A stretch of 64,000 nucleotides of DNA from Roseiconus nitratireducens (GTDB taxonomy: Bacteria > Planctomycetota > Planctomycetia > Pirellulales > Pirellulaceae), in the NCBI RefSeq assembly GCF_008629675.1, contig NZ_VWOX01000021.1, positions 1-64,000 on the forward strand, read 5' to 3'. Every line of letters starts with the position of its first letter. Positions within the stretch are counted from its first letter, which is position 1. Shown piece by piece: positions 9,310 to 18,905 of this stretch. The position numbers and the translations under genes were made by a program. A model generated the notes under the pieces. It did not search any database. It saw nothing but the letters and a program-made list of their open reading frames with translations, and was not told the origin of the DNA.

Positions 9310-9460
9310 TAAGCGTCAGAGGCGTTCCGGCCCGGACGCCGCCATGGCTCCTGTCCCGAACGCCACCGACGTCGCCGGACGTGCTTGCCAAGCGGAAGCC
9401 GCATCAACCACAAGGTCGACGTTCGCTGCGTTCTCCGGATAGCGCGTAACGATGCAATTC

Positions 9461-9478
9461 CACGCTCTGGTGAGCGTT
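9461..9478 (+). repeat. small hairpin repeat, loop TGGT
   Basis: ACGCTC, the loop TGGT and GAGCGT form a 6-bp stem. It is one member of the hairpin family found also at 15.2, 29.9, 49.8 and 58.2 kb. It lies in the 252-bp gap between the oxidoreductase and the PHP metallohydrolase, where I see nothing else. Confidence 0.6.
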
Positions 9479-9561
9479 TCTTGGGGACGCAAGCCTGCCG
9501 CGGACGAAGCTCTCATCCCCTGTTTCTTGCCATTCATTCCCGCCTTTTTTGTATCTGAACC

Positions 9562-11640
9562 ATGTTGCGCTTCTTGTTGTTGACTGCCGTGTTCTTCACG
9601 CTTCTCGTCCCAAATTTGGCTCGCGCTGACAGCAGTGAAACGGTCGTTGACTCGAGACAGCACCACCTTCGCAGCGGCGCGTCCAGGGAGTGGAGCCGGT
9701 TTCCGGTGCAGAATGAAGGCTCGCAACAAAAGTGGACCTTTCCAGCCAGAAAGAATCAGAGCGCTCACACCCTGGTGATCCGCCAGGCGGATGTGCGTTT
9801 GGATTGGAGGGTGATCTTGAATGGAAATGAGATCGGAAGCTTACAGCGTGATGAAAATGACATGCTGTCCCACTGGGAGATTCCCCAAGGAACACTGATC
9901 GACGGTGACAACGAGCTGAGCATTGAAAGTCGCGAAAACGGATCGGATGACATCACGGTCGGCCCGGTCCGAATCATTCACGCCGCACCGGATGAGTGGC
10001 TGAATCAAGGGACAATCGAAATTGATGTGACGGATTCCGAAGAAGGCGGGCCGTTGCCATGCCGTTTGACCATCGTTGACTCCGACGGCTGCCTGGTCCC
10101 CGTGGGCACGGAACGCCGCCCCCAGATCGCGGTTCGCACCGGTGTCGTGTATACGTCCGACGGAAAGGCAACTTTGAAGTTGCCGCCGGGACGTTACAAG
10201 GTGTTCGCCGGAAGAGGATTCGAGTACAGCCGCGCGGAGGCGTCCGTCGCATTGGCGTCAACCGATCGGGTGGATCAACCGTTGCGTCTTCGACGTGAGG
10301 TCGATACCGCCGGTTGGGTTGCATGTGACACGCACATTCACACCGTCACCCATTCCGGCCACGGCGACGCCACGATCGACGAACGGATGATCACGATCGC
10401 CGGTGAAGGAATCGAGCTCGCTGTCGCCACCGACCACAACATGCAGATTGACTATCGGCCAGTCGCCCGTCGCTTGGGTGTCGATTCGTATTTCACGCCG
10501 GTGATTGGCAATGAGGTGACCACCAGTTTCGGACACTTCAACGCGTTTCCGTTCGCGGTCGACGCGCCCGAACCCGATCACTTTGAAAACGACTGGAACG
10601 TGTTGGTTCCGGCCATCCTGGCGACGCCTGACGTGCGCGTGGTGATTCTGAATCACGCCCGCGATGTTCATCGCGGGTACCGACCGTTTGGACCGGAGAA
10701 CTTCAACGAAGCGACGGGGGAGAACCTGGACGGACGCGTCTATCGTTTTAATGCCATGGAAACCCTGAATTCCGGAGCCCAGCAGACGGATCCTCTGGAA
10801 CTGTTCCATGATTGGATGACACTGGTCAACCATGGGCAGCAGATCACGCCGGTCGGCAGCAGTGATTCGCATGATGTGAATCGTTACATCGTGGGTCAGG
10901 GGCGAACCTATGTTCGAGGTGACGATTCGAACCCGGGAGCCGTGGATATTTTACAAGCCTCTCAGAGCATTCGCGAAGGCAGGGTCTCGGTGAGCGCTGG
11001 CTTGTTCGTCGAAGCGACGGTGGGTGGAACGGCCGGTCCGGGGGAAACCGTGACCGTCAAGTCACCGCAGTTCGCCGTGCACTACCGCGTGGATTGCCCA
11101 AGCTGGGTCACGCCGCAGCGGATTCAATTGTTCGCCAACGGCGTGTTGTTGCGTGAAGAATCCCTGGACAGTTCCGAACAGAGATCCGGCACCTGGAGCA
11201 TTCCGCGGCCCCGTCACGACGTCTTCTTGACGGTGCTCGCGACGGGTCCCGGAACACGTCATCCGTCCTGGCCGATGGCTCAGCCTTATCAGCCCGATTC
11301 GTCGGATTGGACGCCGACAAATTTGGGATTCACCGGACCGATTCGAATGGACGTTGACGGCGATGGTGTGTTCAGCAGCGCCCTCGATCTCGCTCGATCC
11401 CTCGTCAGCAAGGCGAACGGTGACTTTGCAAAACTGGTGGAATCGCTGGGGGATTATGACGAAGCCGTTTCGATTCAGGCCGCGGGGCTTTGGCAGGCGA
11501 ATCAAGGCTCCCTGCTTGACGATTCCGTCCAGCGGACGCTCAACGATGGCGCACCGCAAACGCAATCCGGATTCTTTGAATTCCTTTCGGCTTGGAGAGC
11601 CTCACAACGCGCCCGCATCGAACAACCTTCCCGGAATTGA
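9562..11640 (+). CDS. secreted CehA/McbA-family PHP-domain metallohydrolase
   Basis: The 692-residue protein starts with a clear Sec signal peptide (MLRFLLLTAVFFTLLVPNLARA). The first part is beta-rich and likely carbohydrate-binding or Ig-like. The PHP catalytic domain follows, with metal ligands in DTHIH (H258, H260), ATDHN, GNEVTT, LNHARD and SSDSHD. This set matches the CehA/McbA family, whose characterised members hydrolyse carbamates and esters; planctomycete members have unknown substrates. The C-terminal 150 residues carry an EF-hand-like MDVDGDGVFSSALD segment. It is monocistronic as far as I can see. Confidence 0.85.
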   Translation: MLRFLLLTAVFFTLLVPNLARADSSETVVDSRQHHLRSGASREWSRFPVQNEGSQQKWTFPARKNQSAHTLVIRQADVRLDWRVILNGNEIGSLQRDENDMLSHWEIPQGTLIDGDNELSIESRENGSDDITVGPVRIIHAAPDEWLNQGTIEIDVTDSEEGGPLPCRLTIVDSDGCLVPVGTERRPQIAVRTGVVYTSDGKATLKLPPGRYKVFAGRGFEYSRAEASVALASTDRVDQPLRLRREVDTAGWVACDTHIHTVTHSGHGDATIDERMITIAGEGIELAVATDHNMQIDYRPVARRLGVDSYFTPVIGNEVTTSFGHFNAFPFAVDAPEPDHFENDWNVLVPAILATPDVRVVILNHARDVHRGYRPFGPENFNEATGENLDGRVYRFNAMETLNSGAQQTDPLELFHDWMTLVNHGQQITPVGSSDSHDVNRYIVGQGRTYVRGDDSNPGAVDILQASQSIREGRVSVSAGLFVEATVGGTAGPGETVTVKSPQFAVHYRVDCPSWVTPQRIQLFANGVLLREESLDSSEQRSGTWSIPRPRHDVFLTVLATGPGTRHPSWPMAQPYQPDSSDWTPTNLGFTGPIRMDVDGDGVFSSALDLARSLVSKANGDFAKLVESLGDYDEAVSIQAAGLWQANQGSLLDDSVQRTLNDGAPQTQSGFFEFLSAWRASQRARIEQPSRN

Positions 11641-11929
11641 GTCCAGCGATCGTGGTGGGGCCACGCGGGAGGCGGACGCCTACAGTCGACGCAACGTTCC
11701 ACCACAAATGTTCCAGTTCGATCTCTCCTCAGCGGATGTCCGGTCGTTGAGGGCGTCGGGCGATGCACGAGGTAGCGCCATCAATCCAAGATGGCGGAAC
11801 GACCCTCCGCGGAGGATCGACGGTCACAGCTGCGAGTCGATCGAACCACTCATGCGTGGCGTGGGCGCCTCACGGGTCTTCCGAGCCGGCGTGAGGAGAG
11901 CGTCTTTCCCACCAATCCGAAGTGCGCGT

Positions 11930-14275
11930 TCAGGGGCGGGGTTCGAACGGTTCTCCAACAAGCTCGTTCCACTTCTGACGCTGCTCGGGCGTCAGGATTT
12001 TCAGAATTTCGCCCACGGTGTGGAGGGTGGCTTCGCGTAGCCTGTCATCGAATGCATTACGTGGGGGCGGACCGGGCCCCAGCCACCTGCCCGGCGGGCC
12101 ACCGCGATCAAAGCGTTCGGGCGGGGGGCCGTCCAGTCCGAAACCGAACCTTCCGGGACGGGGCGGACCATCGGGACCGCGAGGCCTGCGAGGTTGACGG
12201 CCATCGTCCGGGCCACGCCGGTCGTCAGGACCTCCGCGGTTTGGCCGCGTTGCTTCGATGATGCGACTGATGGCGTCGCGTTGCTCGCGGGTCAGCCCCA
12301 AGGCCGCGACCGTTTCCGACGTCTTGAACGTGAACGGCAATCGTCGTTGGCGGGCGATTTGACGCAACCGAGTCAATTGCGTTGGATTTAACTGCTCGGT
12401 GATCAAGGCGTCGAATGCGCGCAGCAGGCTCGTCATCTCACCGTTCTCGTCCCCCAAACCACCGACGTACTGATTGGCCATCGCCCGCCGTCGGCTTTGG
12501 AAATCGTCGATCGCGTCCGTGATCTGGTCGGCCGATGCGTCTTCGATCGAAAGTTCTTGACGCACGGCCGGGTCCGACAATTGCAACAGCTGCGAAACGT
12601 TGTCCAGGACTCGCAATTCATCGACCAACTTTGCGACCCTGTCGGATGTGACCGCCAATTCGCTCGCCAGGTCAGGATCGTCGGCACGTTGGTCCAAAAA
12701 ATCGCGATAGAACTCGAGCGATGTTTCCAGGAAGCTGCGGCGGAGGTCCTGAAGATCCGGGTGGTAGGCCAATTCGCTTTCGCTCAATTGGCTGAACGTG
12801 TCGACTGCCGAGCGGGCCTGCCGAAAACTCTGTTCGGCCAGCAAGCGTTGCTCCCTTTCACGCGTCAAAGCGCTTTCGGTTGCCCGCTGTTCTCGCCAGA
12901 TGATCAACGTCGTCACCGACAGCGCCAGCGTCGATAGCAGCAGGATCCCGCTGGCGACGGCAACCAATCCGGTGTTGCGCCGACGCCATTTTGCCAACCG
13001 TTCCCACAGGGTTGCCGGCTTCGCTTTGATCGGTCGGTCGTCCAGCCAGCTCTGCAGATCCTCCGCCAGCTCGCCGGCGGTGGAGTAACGATCGGTTGGG
13101 GCTTTTGCAATGGCCTTGCGAATGATCGTGTCCAGCTCGATCGGCACCAAGGGGTCGACGGATCTGGGTGATGGTGGTTCTTCCTCAACCACCTGATTGA
13201 GCATTTCGCGATAGTTGTCTCCCTGGATTGCCGGTCGCAACGTCAGCAATTCGTACAGCGTCACGCCGAGCGAATAAATGTCCGTTCGGTGGTCCAATGC
13301 CGTGCGGTTGCCGGCGGCCTGTTCGGGACTCATGTACCGTAGCGTCCCCATCGGATCGCCGCTCCGCGTCAGCGGCGAATCGTTGGCTTGGATCTGAGCG
13401 AGTCCGAAGTCGGTGACCCAAATCTTTCCGGCCGAGTCCAAGAGCAAATTGCCCGGTTTGATATCCCGGTGAACGACCCCATATCGGTGGGCGTGGTCGA
13501 TCGCCCACGCCGCTTGCAGGGCCATCCGCACCATCGATTGAAAGTACCGCAATCGGTCCGAATCGGCCGACGAACGGATCGTGGTTTCAACGTTTGCGGT
13601 GTTGTCTAGCGTTGGATGGCGCACCGCAGGTGCGGGGTCGAGCTTGCTGGCGGGATCGACGCTGCTGACGGGATCGACCGTGCGCACGACTGCCGACGGA
13701 ATCCGGTCGGTCCGTTCCGAGATGCATTTGTCAATCAGATCCGCAAGCGTCTGGCCCTCGATCAACTGCATGGCATAGTAGTGCACACCACGGTCGCTTC
13801 CGACGGCGTACACCGGCACAATGTTGGTGTGGTGGAGGGCCGCGGCGGCAAAGGCTTCGTTGCGAAACCGCTGCAATCGGACTTCGTCCAGACCGCTGGC
13901 AAACGGCAACACCTTGAGGGCAACGCGTCGGCCAAGCGACATTTGAATCGCTTCGTAAACCACGCCCATTCCGCCGCGTCCCAATTCGCCAATGATTTGG
14001 AAATCGCCGACCGGTTTGGCCGTGAAATCCGAGTCGGTGGAAACTGCGGAAGGCCCGGTCGGTTCGCCGGCGCGGTGGACCATTGCCAGCCCTTGCAACG
14101 CGGGACGCAAGGACGCAGCGATGTCCGCGTGTTCGGCCAAATAGGTTTCCACCGGCGGGGCACCGCCGGCATCGAGCAGCTGCATGTACCGCTTGGTCGC
14201 ATCGATGACGCGTTGGTCGTCCGGCTCCGATTCGGCCGCTCTCGGGAACGCACCGGTCGCTTGTTCGTCGGACAT
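11930..14275 (-). CDS. membrane serine/threonine protein kinase with LTxxQ-like exterior tail
   Basis: The cytoplasmic Hanks-type kinase domain spans about 92-410. It has a glycine loop (GELGRGGMG), lysine K121 in VALKVL, HRD at 269-271 and DFG at 289-291, all intact. An insertion near 195-225 has repeated DP pairs. One transmembrane helix lies at about 436-459. The outer part is coiled-coil-like, then carries LTPEQ-like segments (ALGLTREQRDAI, KILTPEQRQKW) around a Pro/Gly/Arg-rich linker, similar to Spy/CpxP and planctomycete LTxxQ proteins. The start codon shares one base with the stop of the upstream ECF sigma gene (TGATG), so the two are translationally coupled. It may phosphorylate or otherwise control that sigma factor. 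Confidence 0.88.
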   Translation of the reverse strand: MSDEQATGAFPRAAESEPDDQRVIDATKRYMQLLDAGGAPPVETYLAEHADIAASLRPALQGLAMVHRAGEPTGPSAVSTDSDFTAKPVGDFQIIGELGRGGMGVVYEAIQMSLGRRVALKVLPFASGLDEVRLQRFRNEAFAAAALHHTNIVPVYAVGSDRGVHYYAMQLIEGQTLADLIDKCISERTDRIPSAVVRTVDPVSSVDPASKLDPAPAVRHPTLDNTANVETTIRSSADSDRLRYFQSMVRMALQAAWAIDHAHRYGVVHRDIKPGNLLLDSAGKIWVTDFGLAQIQANDSPLTRSGDPMGTLRYMSPEQAAGNRTALDHRTDIYSLGVTLYELLTLRPAIQGDNYREMLNQVVEEEPPSPRSVDPLVPIELDTIIRKAIAKAPTDRYSTAGELAEDLQSWLDDRPIKAKPATLWERLAKWRRRNTGLVAVASGILLLSTLALSVTTLIIWREQRATESALTREREQRLLAEQSFRQARSAVDTFSQLSESELAYHPDLQDLRRSFLETSLEFYRDFLDQRADDPDLASELAVTSDRVAKLVDELRVLDNVSQLLQLSDPAVRQELSIEDASADQITDAIDDFQSRRRAMANQYVGGLGDENGEMTSLLRAFDALITEQLNPTQLTRLRQIARQRRLPFTFKTSETVAALGLTREQRDAISRIIEATRPNRGGPDDRRGPDDGRQPRRPRGPDGPPRPGRFGFGLDGPPPERFDRGGPPGRWLGPGPPPRNAFDDRLREATLHTVGEILKILTPEQRQKWNELVGEPFEPRP

Positions 14276-14955
14276 CACCTTTCGTCCATTTGCGATTTCA
14301 GTTTTGCCAGGGCGCGCACCCACAACTTTTCCACGCTATGGACGCTGCGTTGCATCGTTTGGGCCACCTCGGCGAAAGGCAGCCCTTCCACATGTCGCAG
14401 CACGATGACCTGGCGATAATCGTCCGTTAAGGTCTCCAACGCCTCGGCCAAGCGAAGAAAGGCCTCGTTGCGAGCAAAGTGTTGGCTGGGCGAAGTCACA
14501 TCGCCGACGATTCGTGATTGCAAGAAGCCGGACGCGCTGGCCAAGCTCTGGTTCAAGTGCTGTTCCAAGCGGGGATCACGTTTCTGCGTGCCAAGGTACT
14601 TGCGGACGTGCATCGCCAGCGTGTTGGTCAGGATCCCACGCAACCAACTTGCGAATTCCTCGGCGGTCTCACCGCGAAACTCTGCAATGTTCGCATGGGC
14701 CGCCAGGCATGCCTCCTGCGCCAAATCCGACGGATCGGCTTTGCCTCGCAGGTGATGATGGAGCCCTGAGCGTGCCAGGAAGACCAGGTATTTTCGGTAG
14801 CATGACAGCAGCTCGCCGAGTGCGTCTCCGTCTCCACCGCGGGCCGCTGTGATCAAGCGTTCGGTTGGCGACGGGGCTTCATCGGCGCTGTGCGGCACGG
14901 AACTGCTTGGTGCGGAACTGTGGGGCAAGGATTCGTTCAACGGATGATTGGTCAA
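14275..14955 (-). CDS. ECF-type RNA polymerase sigma factor
   Basis: This 226-residue protein has sigma region 2 (a DPSDLAQEACLAA core helix, then a FASWLRGIL segment) and region 4 (LTDDYRQVIVLRHVEGL, with a helix-turn-helix around FAEVAQTMQRSVHSVEKL). Region 3 is missing, as is usual for the ECF group. A hydrophilic N-terminal extension of about 35 residues precedes it. It is followed directly by the kinase gene with a shared TGATG, the arrangement known for planctomycete ECF groups regulated by serine/threonine kinases. No anti-sigma factor gene is nearby. Confidence 0.88.
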   Translation of the reverse strand: MTNHPLNESLPHSSAPSSSVPHSADEAPSPTERLITAARGGDGDALGELLSCYRKYLVFLARSGLHHHLRGKADPSDLAQEACLAAHANIAEFRGETAEEFASWLRGILTNTLAMHVRKYLGTQKRDPRLEQHLNQSLASASGFLQSRIVGDVTSPSQHFARNEAFLRLAEALETLTDDYRQVIVLRHVEGLPFAEVAQTMQRSVHSVEKLWVRALAKLKSQMDER

Positions 14956-15451
14956 AGGCGAGAGCGATTCGGTGAAGCAACAGATGCAGGTGATGCAGCA
15001 TCGTCCCCTTCAAGTTTATCGATTTGTCATCGCTGGACTTTGGGACATTCTCGCAAAACTTGCTTCCGATGGATGTTGCGCTTGGGGTGGCACTGGCAAG
15101 CGAGTGGCAATTCTCAACACCCCGAAGCCGGCCTAACCAGACGTCCGGAACCCACGCTTTGGCTAATTCAGCTGAATATCGCCACTCTGTCGCGGAAAGC
15201 CCCTGAGTCGAGGTAGCCACCGTCGCCAGACGGTCGCGATGCGATTTCTTGCACGCTCTGGCGAGCGTGACCACTCGTTCTTGTGGACGGGGAGATCAAG
15301 GTCGGGCTCGGGACGGCTGAAACCGGCTGACGCGAGGCGTGTTGAACGACGCGGCGCGTTGAAATCGGATGCCGTGCGATCTCTAATGGTTCGCGGTATG
15401 ACTCATCAGGAGTCGTCCGCTTTTCAGCCAGACTTTCCCCAGGTTCTTCAG
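14956..15451. other. divergent intergenic region with two hairpin repeats
   Basis: The region lies between the leftward sigma gene and the rightward sulfatase. It contains two hairpin repeats at 15219-15269, described separately. An in-frame ATG at 15398 could extend the sulfatase, but its signal peptide fits the start at 15452 better. I see no other gene. Confidence 0.5.
15219..15269 (+). repeat. pair of hairpin repeats with GCCA and TGGC loops
   Basis: The first element is ACCGTC-gcca-GACGGT (15219-15234). The second is CACGCTC-tggc-GAGCGTG (15252-15269). Both stems are perfect, the stem sequences differ, and the tetraloops are reverse complements of each other, so the two elements are in opposite orientation. 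Confidence 0.75.
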
Positions 15452-17053
15452 ATGCCCATCAGCTTGCTCACCGGTTCACGACCCATTTTTATTGCGGGAT
15501 TGGCTTTGGCCGTGGCGTTGGCCGGCGTGGCATCCGCGCCGGCTGCCGATCGACCGAACATCGTTTTGATCATGGCGGACGACCTGGGCTTTGCGGATCT
15601 GGGGTGCTACGGCTCAGAGATCGAAACACCCAATCTGGACGCGCTGGCCGCGCGGGGCCAGAGGTTCACACAGTTTTACAACACCGCCAAGTGTCATTCT
15701 TCGCGGGTTTCACTGTTGACCGGCCTGTATTGCGATCAGGCGGGTGGTGAGAAGCTCAGTCGCGGCGCAACCATCGCGGAGGTGCTCGGGGACGCCGGAT
15801 ACTTCACGGCGATGGCGGGCAAGTGGCATTTGAATCAGCAGCCGACGGATTTTGGGTTCCAACGCTATTGGGGGCACCTCTCTGGAGCCACCAACTTCTT
15901 TACCGGCGACAACACCTTTCGGTTGAACGGCCAGCCGTGGGAGGTTCCGGAGACCTTGAACGGACGTCCGTTCTACACGACGCACGCGATCACGGACTTT
16001 GCTCTGGAGTTTCTGGACGAAGCCACTCGCCGCGATCAACCCTTCTTGCTTTACACCGCTTTCAATGCACCGCACTATCCCTTGCAGGCGCCGGAGAAGG
16101 AAGTGCGGAAGTACGACGGCCGTTACGATGCCGGATGGGATGAGCTCCGTCGCCAACGTCATGCGCGACAACTGGAGACCGGGTTGTTGCCAGCGAAATG
16201 GAAGCTCAGCCCACGGCCGGATCACATCCCAGCTTGGGAAAGTCTGTCCGCAGAGGAACGCCAATGGGAGTCCGATCGGATGGAAGTCTTTGCGGCGATG
16301 GTCGACGTTCTGGACCAGAATATCGGCCGAATGGTTGAGGCTCTCAAGAGCAAGGACGTCTACGAAAACACGCTGATCTTGTTTTGTTCGGACAACGGAG
16401 CCTGTCCCTTCGAACGCACCCGGGGACGGTACCTAAAACCTTGGGATCCGAAATCGTATTGGACCTACGACGCCAGCTGGGCTCATGTCGGAAACACGCC
16501 GTTTCGTCTGTACAAGCAAAACCAGCACGAGGGTGGAATCTCGTCTCCCCTGATTGTGCATTGGCCGCAAGGGCTTGGCGCCAAAGCCGGATCCTTGACG
16601 GACCAACCCGCCCACCTGATTGACCTGATGGCGACGTTCATCGACGTGGGCAACGCGCAGTATCCGGAGCAGATTGGCGATCGAAAGATCGATCCGCTGC
16701 AGGGAAAATCATTGCTTCCCATCTTCCAGGGCCAGCAACGGGAACCACATGATTCACTGTATTTCCATTTCGGCACCGACCGCGCGTTGCGACAGGGAGA
16801 CTGGAAATTGGTCTCCGCGAAACTGGGGCGATGGGAACTGTATGACTTGGAACAGGACCGCACCGAATTGAATGACCTTGCCGCGACGCATCCGGAGCGA
16901 GTCGAATCGATGGCCAAGGATTGGTTCGATTGGGCCAAGAACGTCGACCGTCTGAAAGGACGCGCCCTGGCGCCGGTCGGAGAGAAAGTAAAGTCTCTCA
17001 GCTTTCGCAAGGATACCAGCTCCGGATCGGCATCCGGTGGCAAGTCAAACTAA
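15452..17053 (+). CDS. secreted sulfatase with CHSSR active-site motif
   Basis: The 533-residue protein has a Sec signal peptide and then the sulfatase fold: IVLIMADDLGFADLGCYG provides the metal-binding aspartates, and the nucleophile region is C81-H-S-S-R85 followed by VSLLTG. The classic motif for formylglycine formation is CxPSR or CxASR; here the third position is serine. GKWHL and FCSDNGA motifs further on support an active alkaline-phosphatase-superfamily fold. It probably removes sulfate from a polysaccharide in the periplasm. The ATG at 15452 gives a normal leader. Confidence 0.9.
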   Translation: MPISLLTGSRPIFIAGLALAVALAGVASAPAADRPNIVLIMADDLGFADLGCYGSEIETPNLDALAARGQRFTQFYNTAKCHSSRVSLLTGLYCDQAGGEKLSRGATIAEVLGDAGYFTAMAGKWHLNQQPTDFGFQRYWGHLSGATNFFTGDNTFRLNGQPWEVPETLNGRPFYTTHAITDFALEFLDEATRRDQPFLLYTAFNAPHYPLQAPEKEVRKYDGRYDAGWDELRRQRHARQLETGLLPAKWKLSPRPDHIPAWESLSAEERQWESDRMEVFAAMVDVLDQNIGRMVEALKSKDVYENTLILFCSDNGACPFERTRGRYLKPWDPKSYWTYDASWAHVGNTPFRLYKQNQHEGGISSPLIVHWPQGLGAKAGSLTDQPAHLIDLMATFIDVGNAQYPEQIGDRKIDPLQGKSLLPIFQGQQREPHDSLYFHFGTDRALRQGDWKLVSAKLGRWELYDLEQDRTELNDLAATHPERVESMAKDWFDWAKNVDRLKGRALAPVGEKVKSLSFRKDTSSGSASGGKSN

Positions 17054-17230
17054 TTGGGACCGGGAAAGAACAAGCGGTGGAAAGTGTGCGGGCATGGCTT
17101 TGTGAGCTAGGCTCGTACGGGGCATTCCAATCCACTTCCAACGCCGCTGAACGCCCTGTGAATGTTGGGGTCAGGACGCTCGCAACGGTTGTGCCGTTTG
17201 ACCCAAAGCGGTCCCGCGGTCCAGAGCCGG

Positions 17231-18661
17231 ATGCGGCTGTGCGTCGGAACTTCTCTTGACCCGCCCCAGCGAGTGAACGTTCCAACTTCTTATTGCGACC
17301 GCGACGCCCAGTCGGAGATCGGTCCGTTCGCCGCGACCGTGGCGCTTGCCGATGTGATCGCGGCGCTGTCGTACGCATTGGATATTACCGAGGGCCAGCC
17401 CGAAGGCCACTCGACCAAAAGTTGCTTGATCGCGATGCGGATCGCCCAGGAGATTGGATTATCGGCAAGTGATCGTTCGGCGTTGTTCTATGGCACGCTG
17501 CTGAAAGACGCCGGCTGCAGCAGCAACGCGGCCAAAGTTTGTTCGCTGTTTGACGCGGACGATCACAAGATCAAGCAATCGTTCAAACTGCAAGACTTGA
17601 CGCGCAAGGCGGACGCGTTCGGGTACCTGGTGCGAAACGTTGCGACGGACCGTTCACCGGTGATTCGCGTTGCCAAGCTGGCCGCTCTGATCGCCCAGCC
17701 CGGCGCCGGAAAAGACATGATCCAGACGCGATGTTCGCGGGGGGCAGAGATCGCGACCAAGCTGGGGTTCACCCAGGCCACCGCGGAAGCCGTGCGTGCG
17801 TTGGATGAGCATTTTGACGGCAGCGGAGAGCCTTCGAACCTCCGGGGTGACCAAATCCCATTGCTCGGACGCATCGTTTGCCTGGCTCAGACCGTTGAAG
17901 TTTATTTCACGACCTTCGGACGGGTGGCGGCTCTGGATGTGGCGCAGCAACGCTCCGGTACGTGGTTTGACCCCGAACTGGTTCAGGCACTTTGGTCGTT
18001 TCAATCGGATCAGGATTTCTGGAGCCAGTTGGATCGAAGCGATGCCCGTTCCGCCATCGCGGCGTTTGAACCGACCGAACAGCGGATGTATGTCGATGAA
18101 GATCGCTTGGATGCGATCGCGGAAGGTTTTGCCGATGTGATCGATGCGAAGAGTCCCTGGACTTGCCGACATTCGTTTGGAGTCGCCGAAGCGACCGTGG
18201 GAATTCTGAAGCAGTTTGGCTACAGCGACGAACACGCTCGGTTTTGGCGCCGCGCCGCGCTGCTTCACGACATTGGAAAACTCGGTGTCTCCAATCGAAT
18301 TCTGGACAAACCCGGCAAGTTGAGCGAGGCGGAGTTCAGCCAGATGCGGCGGCATGTGGATCACACCCGTCGAATCCTTCGAATCGTCCCCTGTTTCCGC
18401 AACTTTGCGGACGTGGCCGCCGCTCATCATGAAAAGCTTGACGGTAGCGGATACAGTCTGGGTCTTTCCGACGCTCAACTGTCACGTGAAGCCAAAGCCA
18501 TGTGTGTCGCGGACATTTTCGACGCGTTGGCGGCGAAACGGCCTTATCGCCAACGCCAGATGGGACTGGACGAAGTCTTCGAGATCATGGGCAAAGAGGC
18601 CGGGCCCAAGATTTGTCCGATTGCCTATGAAGCCTTGCGTTTGCACGTCGACATGGTGTGA
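17231..18661 (+). CDS. HD-GYP-type phosphohydrolase with a degenerate first HD domain
   Basis: The second half is a full HD-GYP-like domain, with H346-D347 in LLHDIGKLG and HHEKLDGSGY at 399-408, as in cyclic-di-GMP phosphodiesterases. The first half has the same fold pattern but reads LLKDAGC where LLHDIGK is expected and DEHFDGSGE where HHExxDGSGY is expected, so it probably lacks catalysis and may be regulatory. This two-part layout is a known HD family, to my knowledge. The start is uncertain: ATG at 17231 or GTG at 17273. It lies rightward between a sulfatase and an ECF sigma gene with no clear operon link. Confidence 0.8.
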   Translation: MRLCVGTSLDPPQRVNVPTSYCDRDAQSEIGPFAATVALADVIAALSYALDITEGQPEGHSTKSCLIAMRIAQEIGLSASDRSALFYGTLLKDAGCSSNAAKVCSLFDADDHKIKQSFKLQDLTRKADAFGYLVRNVATDRSPVIRVAKLAALIAQPGAGKDMIQTRCSRGAEIATKLGFTQATAEAVRALDEHFDGSGEPSNLRGDQIPLLGRIVCLAQTVEVYFTTFGRVAALDVAQQRSGTWFDPELVQALWSFQSDQDFWSQLDRSDARSAIAAFEPTEQRMYVDEDRLDAIAEGFADVIDAKSPWTCRHSFGVAEATVGILKQFGYSDEHARFWRRAALLHDIGKLGVSNRILDKPGKLSEAEFSQMRRHVDHTRRILRIVPCFRNFADVAAAHHEKLDGSGYSLGLSDAQLSREAKAMCVADIFDALAAKRPYRQRQMGLDEVFEIMGKEAGPKICPIAYEALRLHVDMV

Positions 18662-18905
18662 ACCGGTTCGACCGCTCCGCCCGATCTTCGGCTGCCAGAG
18701 TCGCCAACGGGCCGGAACGGCGCCAATGGCTCGCGGGCAGTCTCGACCGCACCAGCGGTTGGTTGCGTGGCGGACAAGTCGGGTGTCGGATGGAACTGCG
18801 TCTGGGCCAAATCTGATAGAACGAAGAAGGTGCCCGACCGATTCGAACGGGAATTGGCGCGTGGTGGCGCCGCGCGGAAACTTGTTGAGGTCAACATCCG
18901 GCCTG

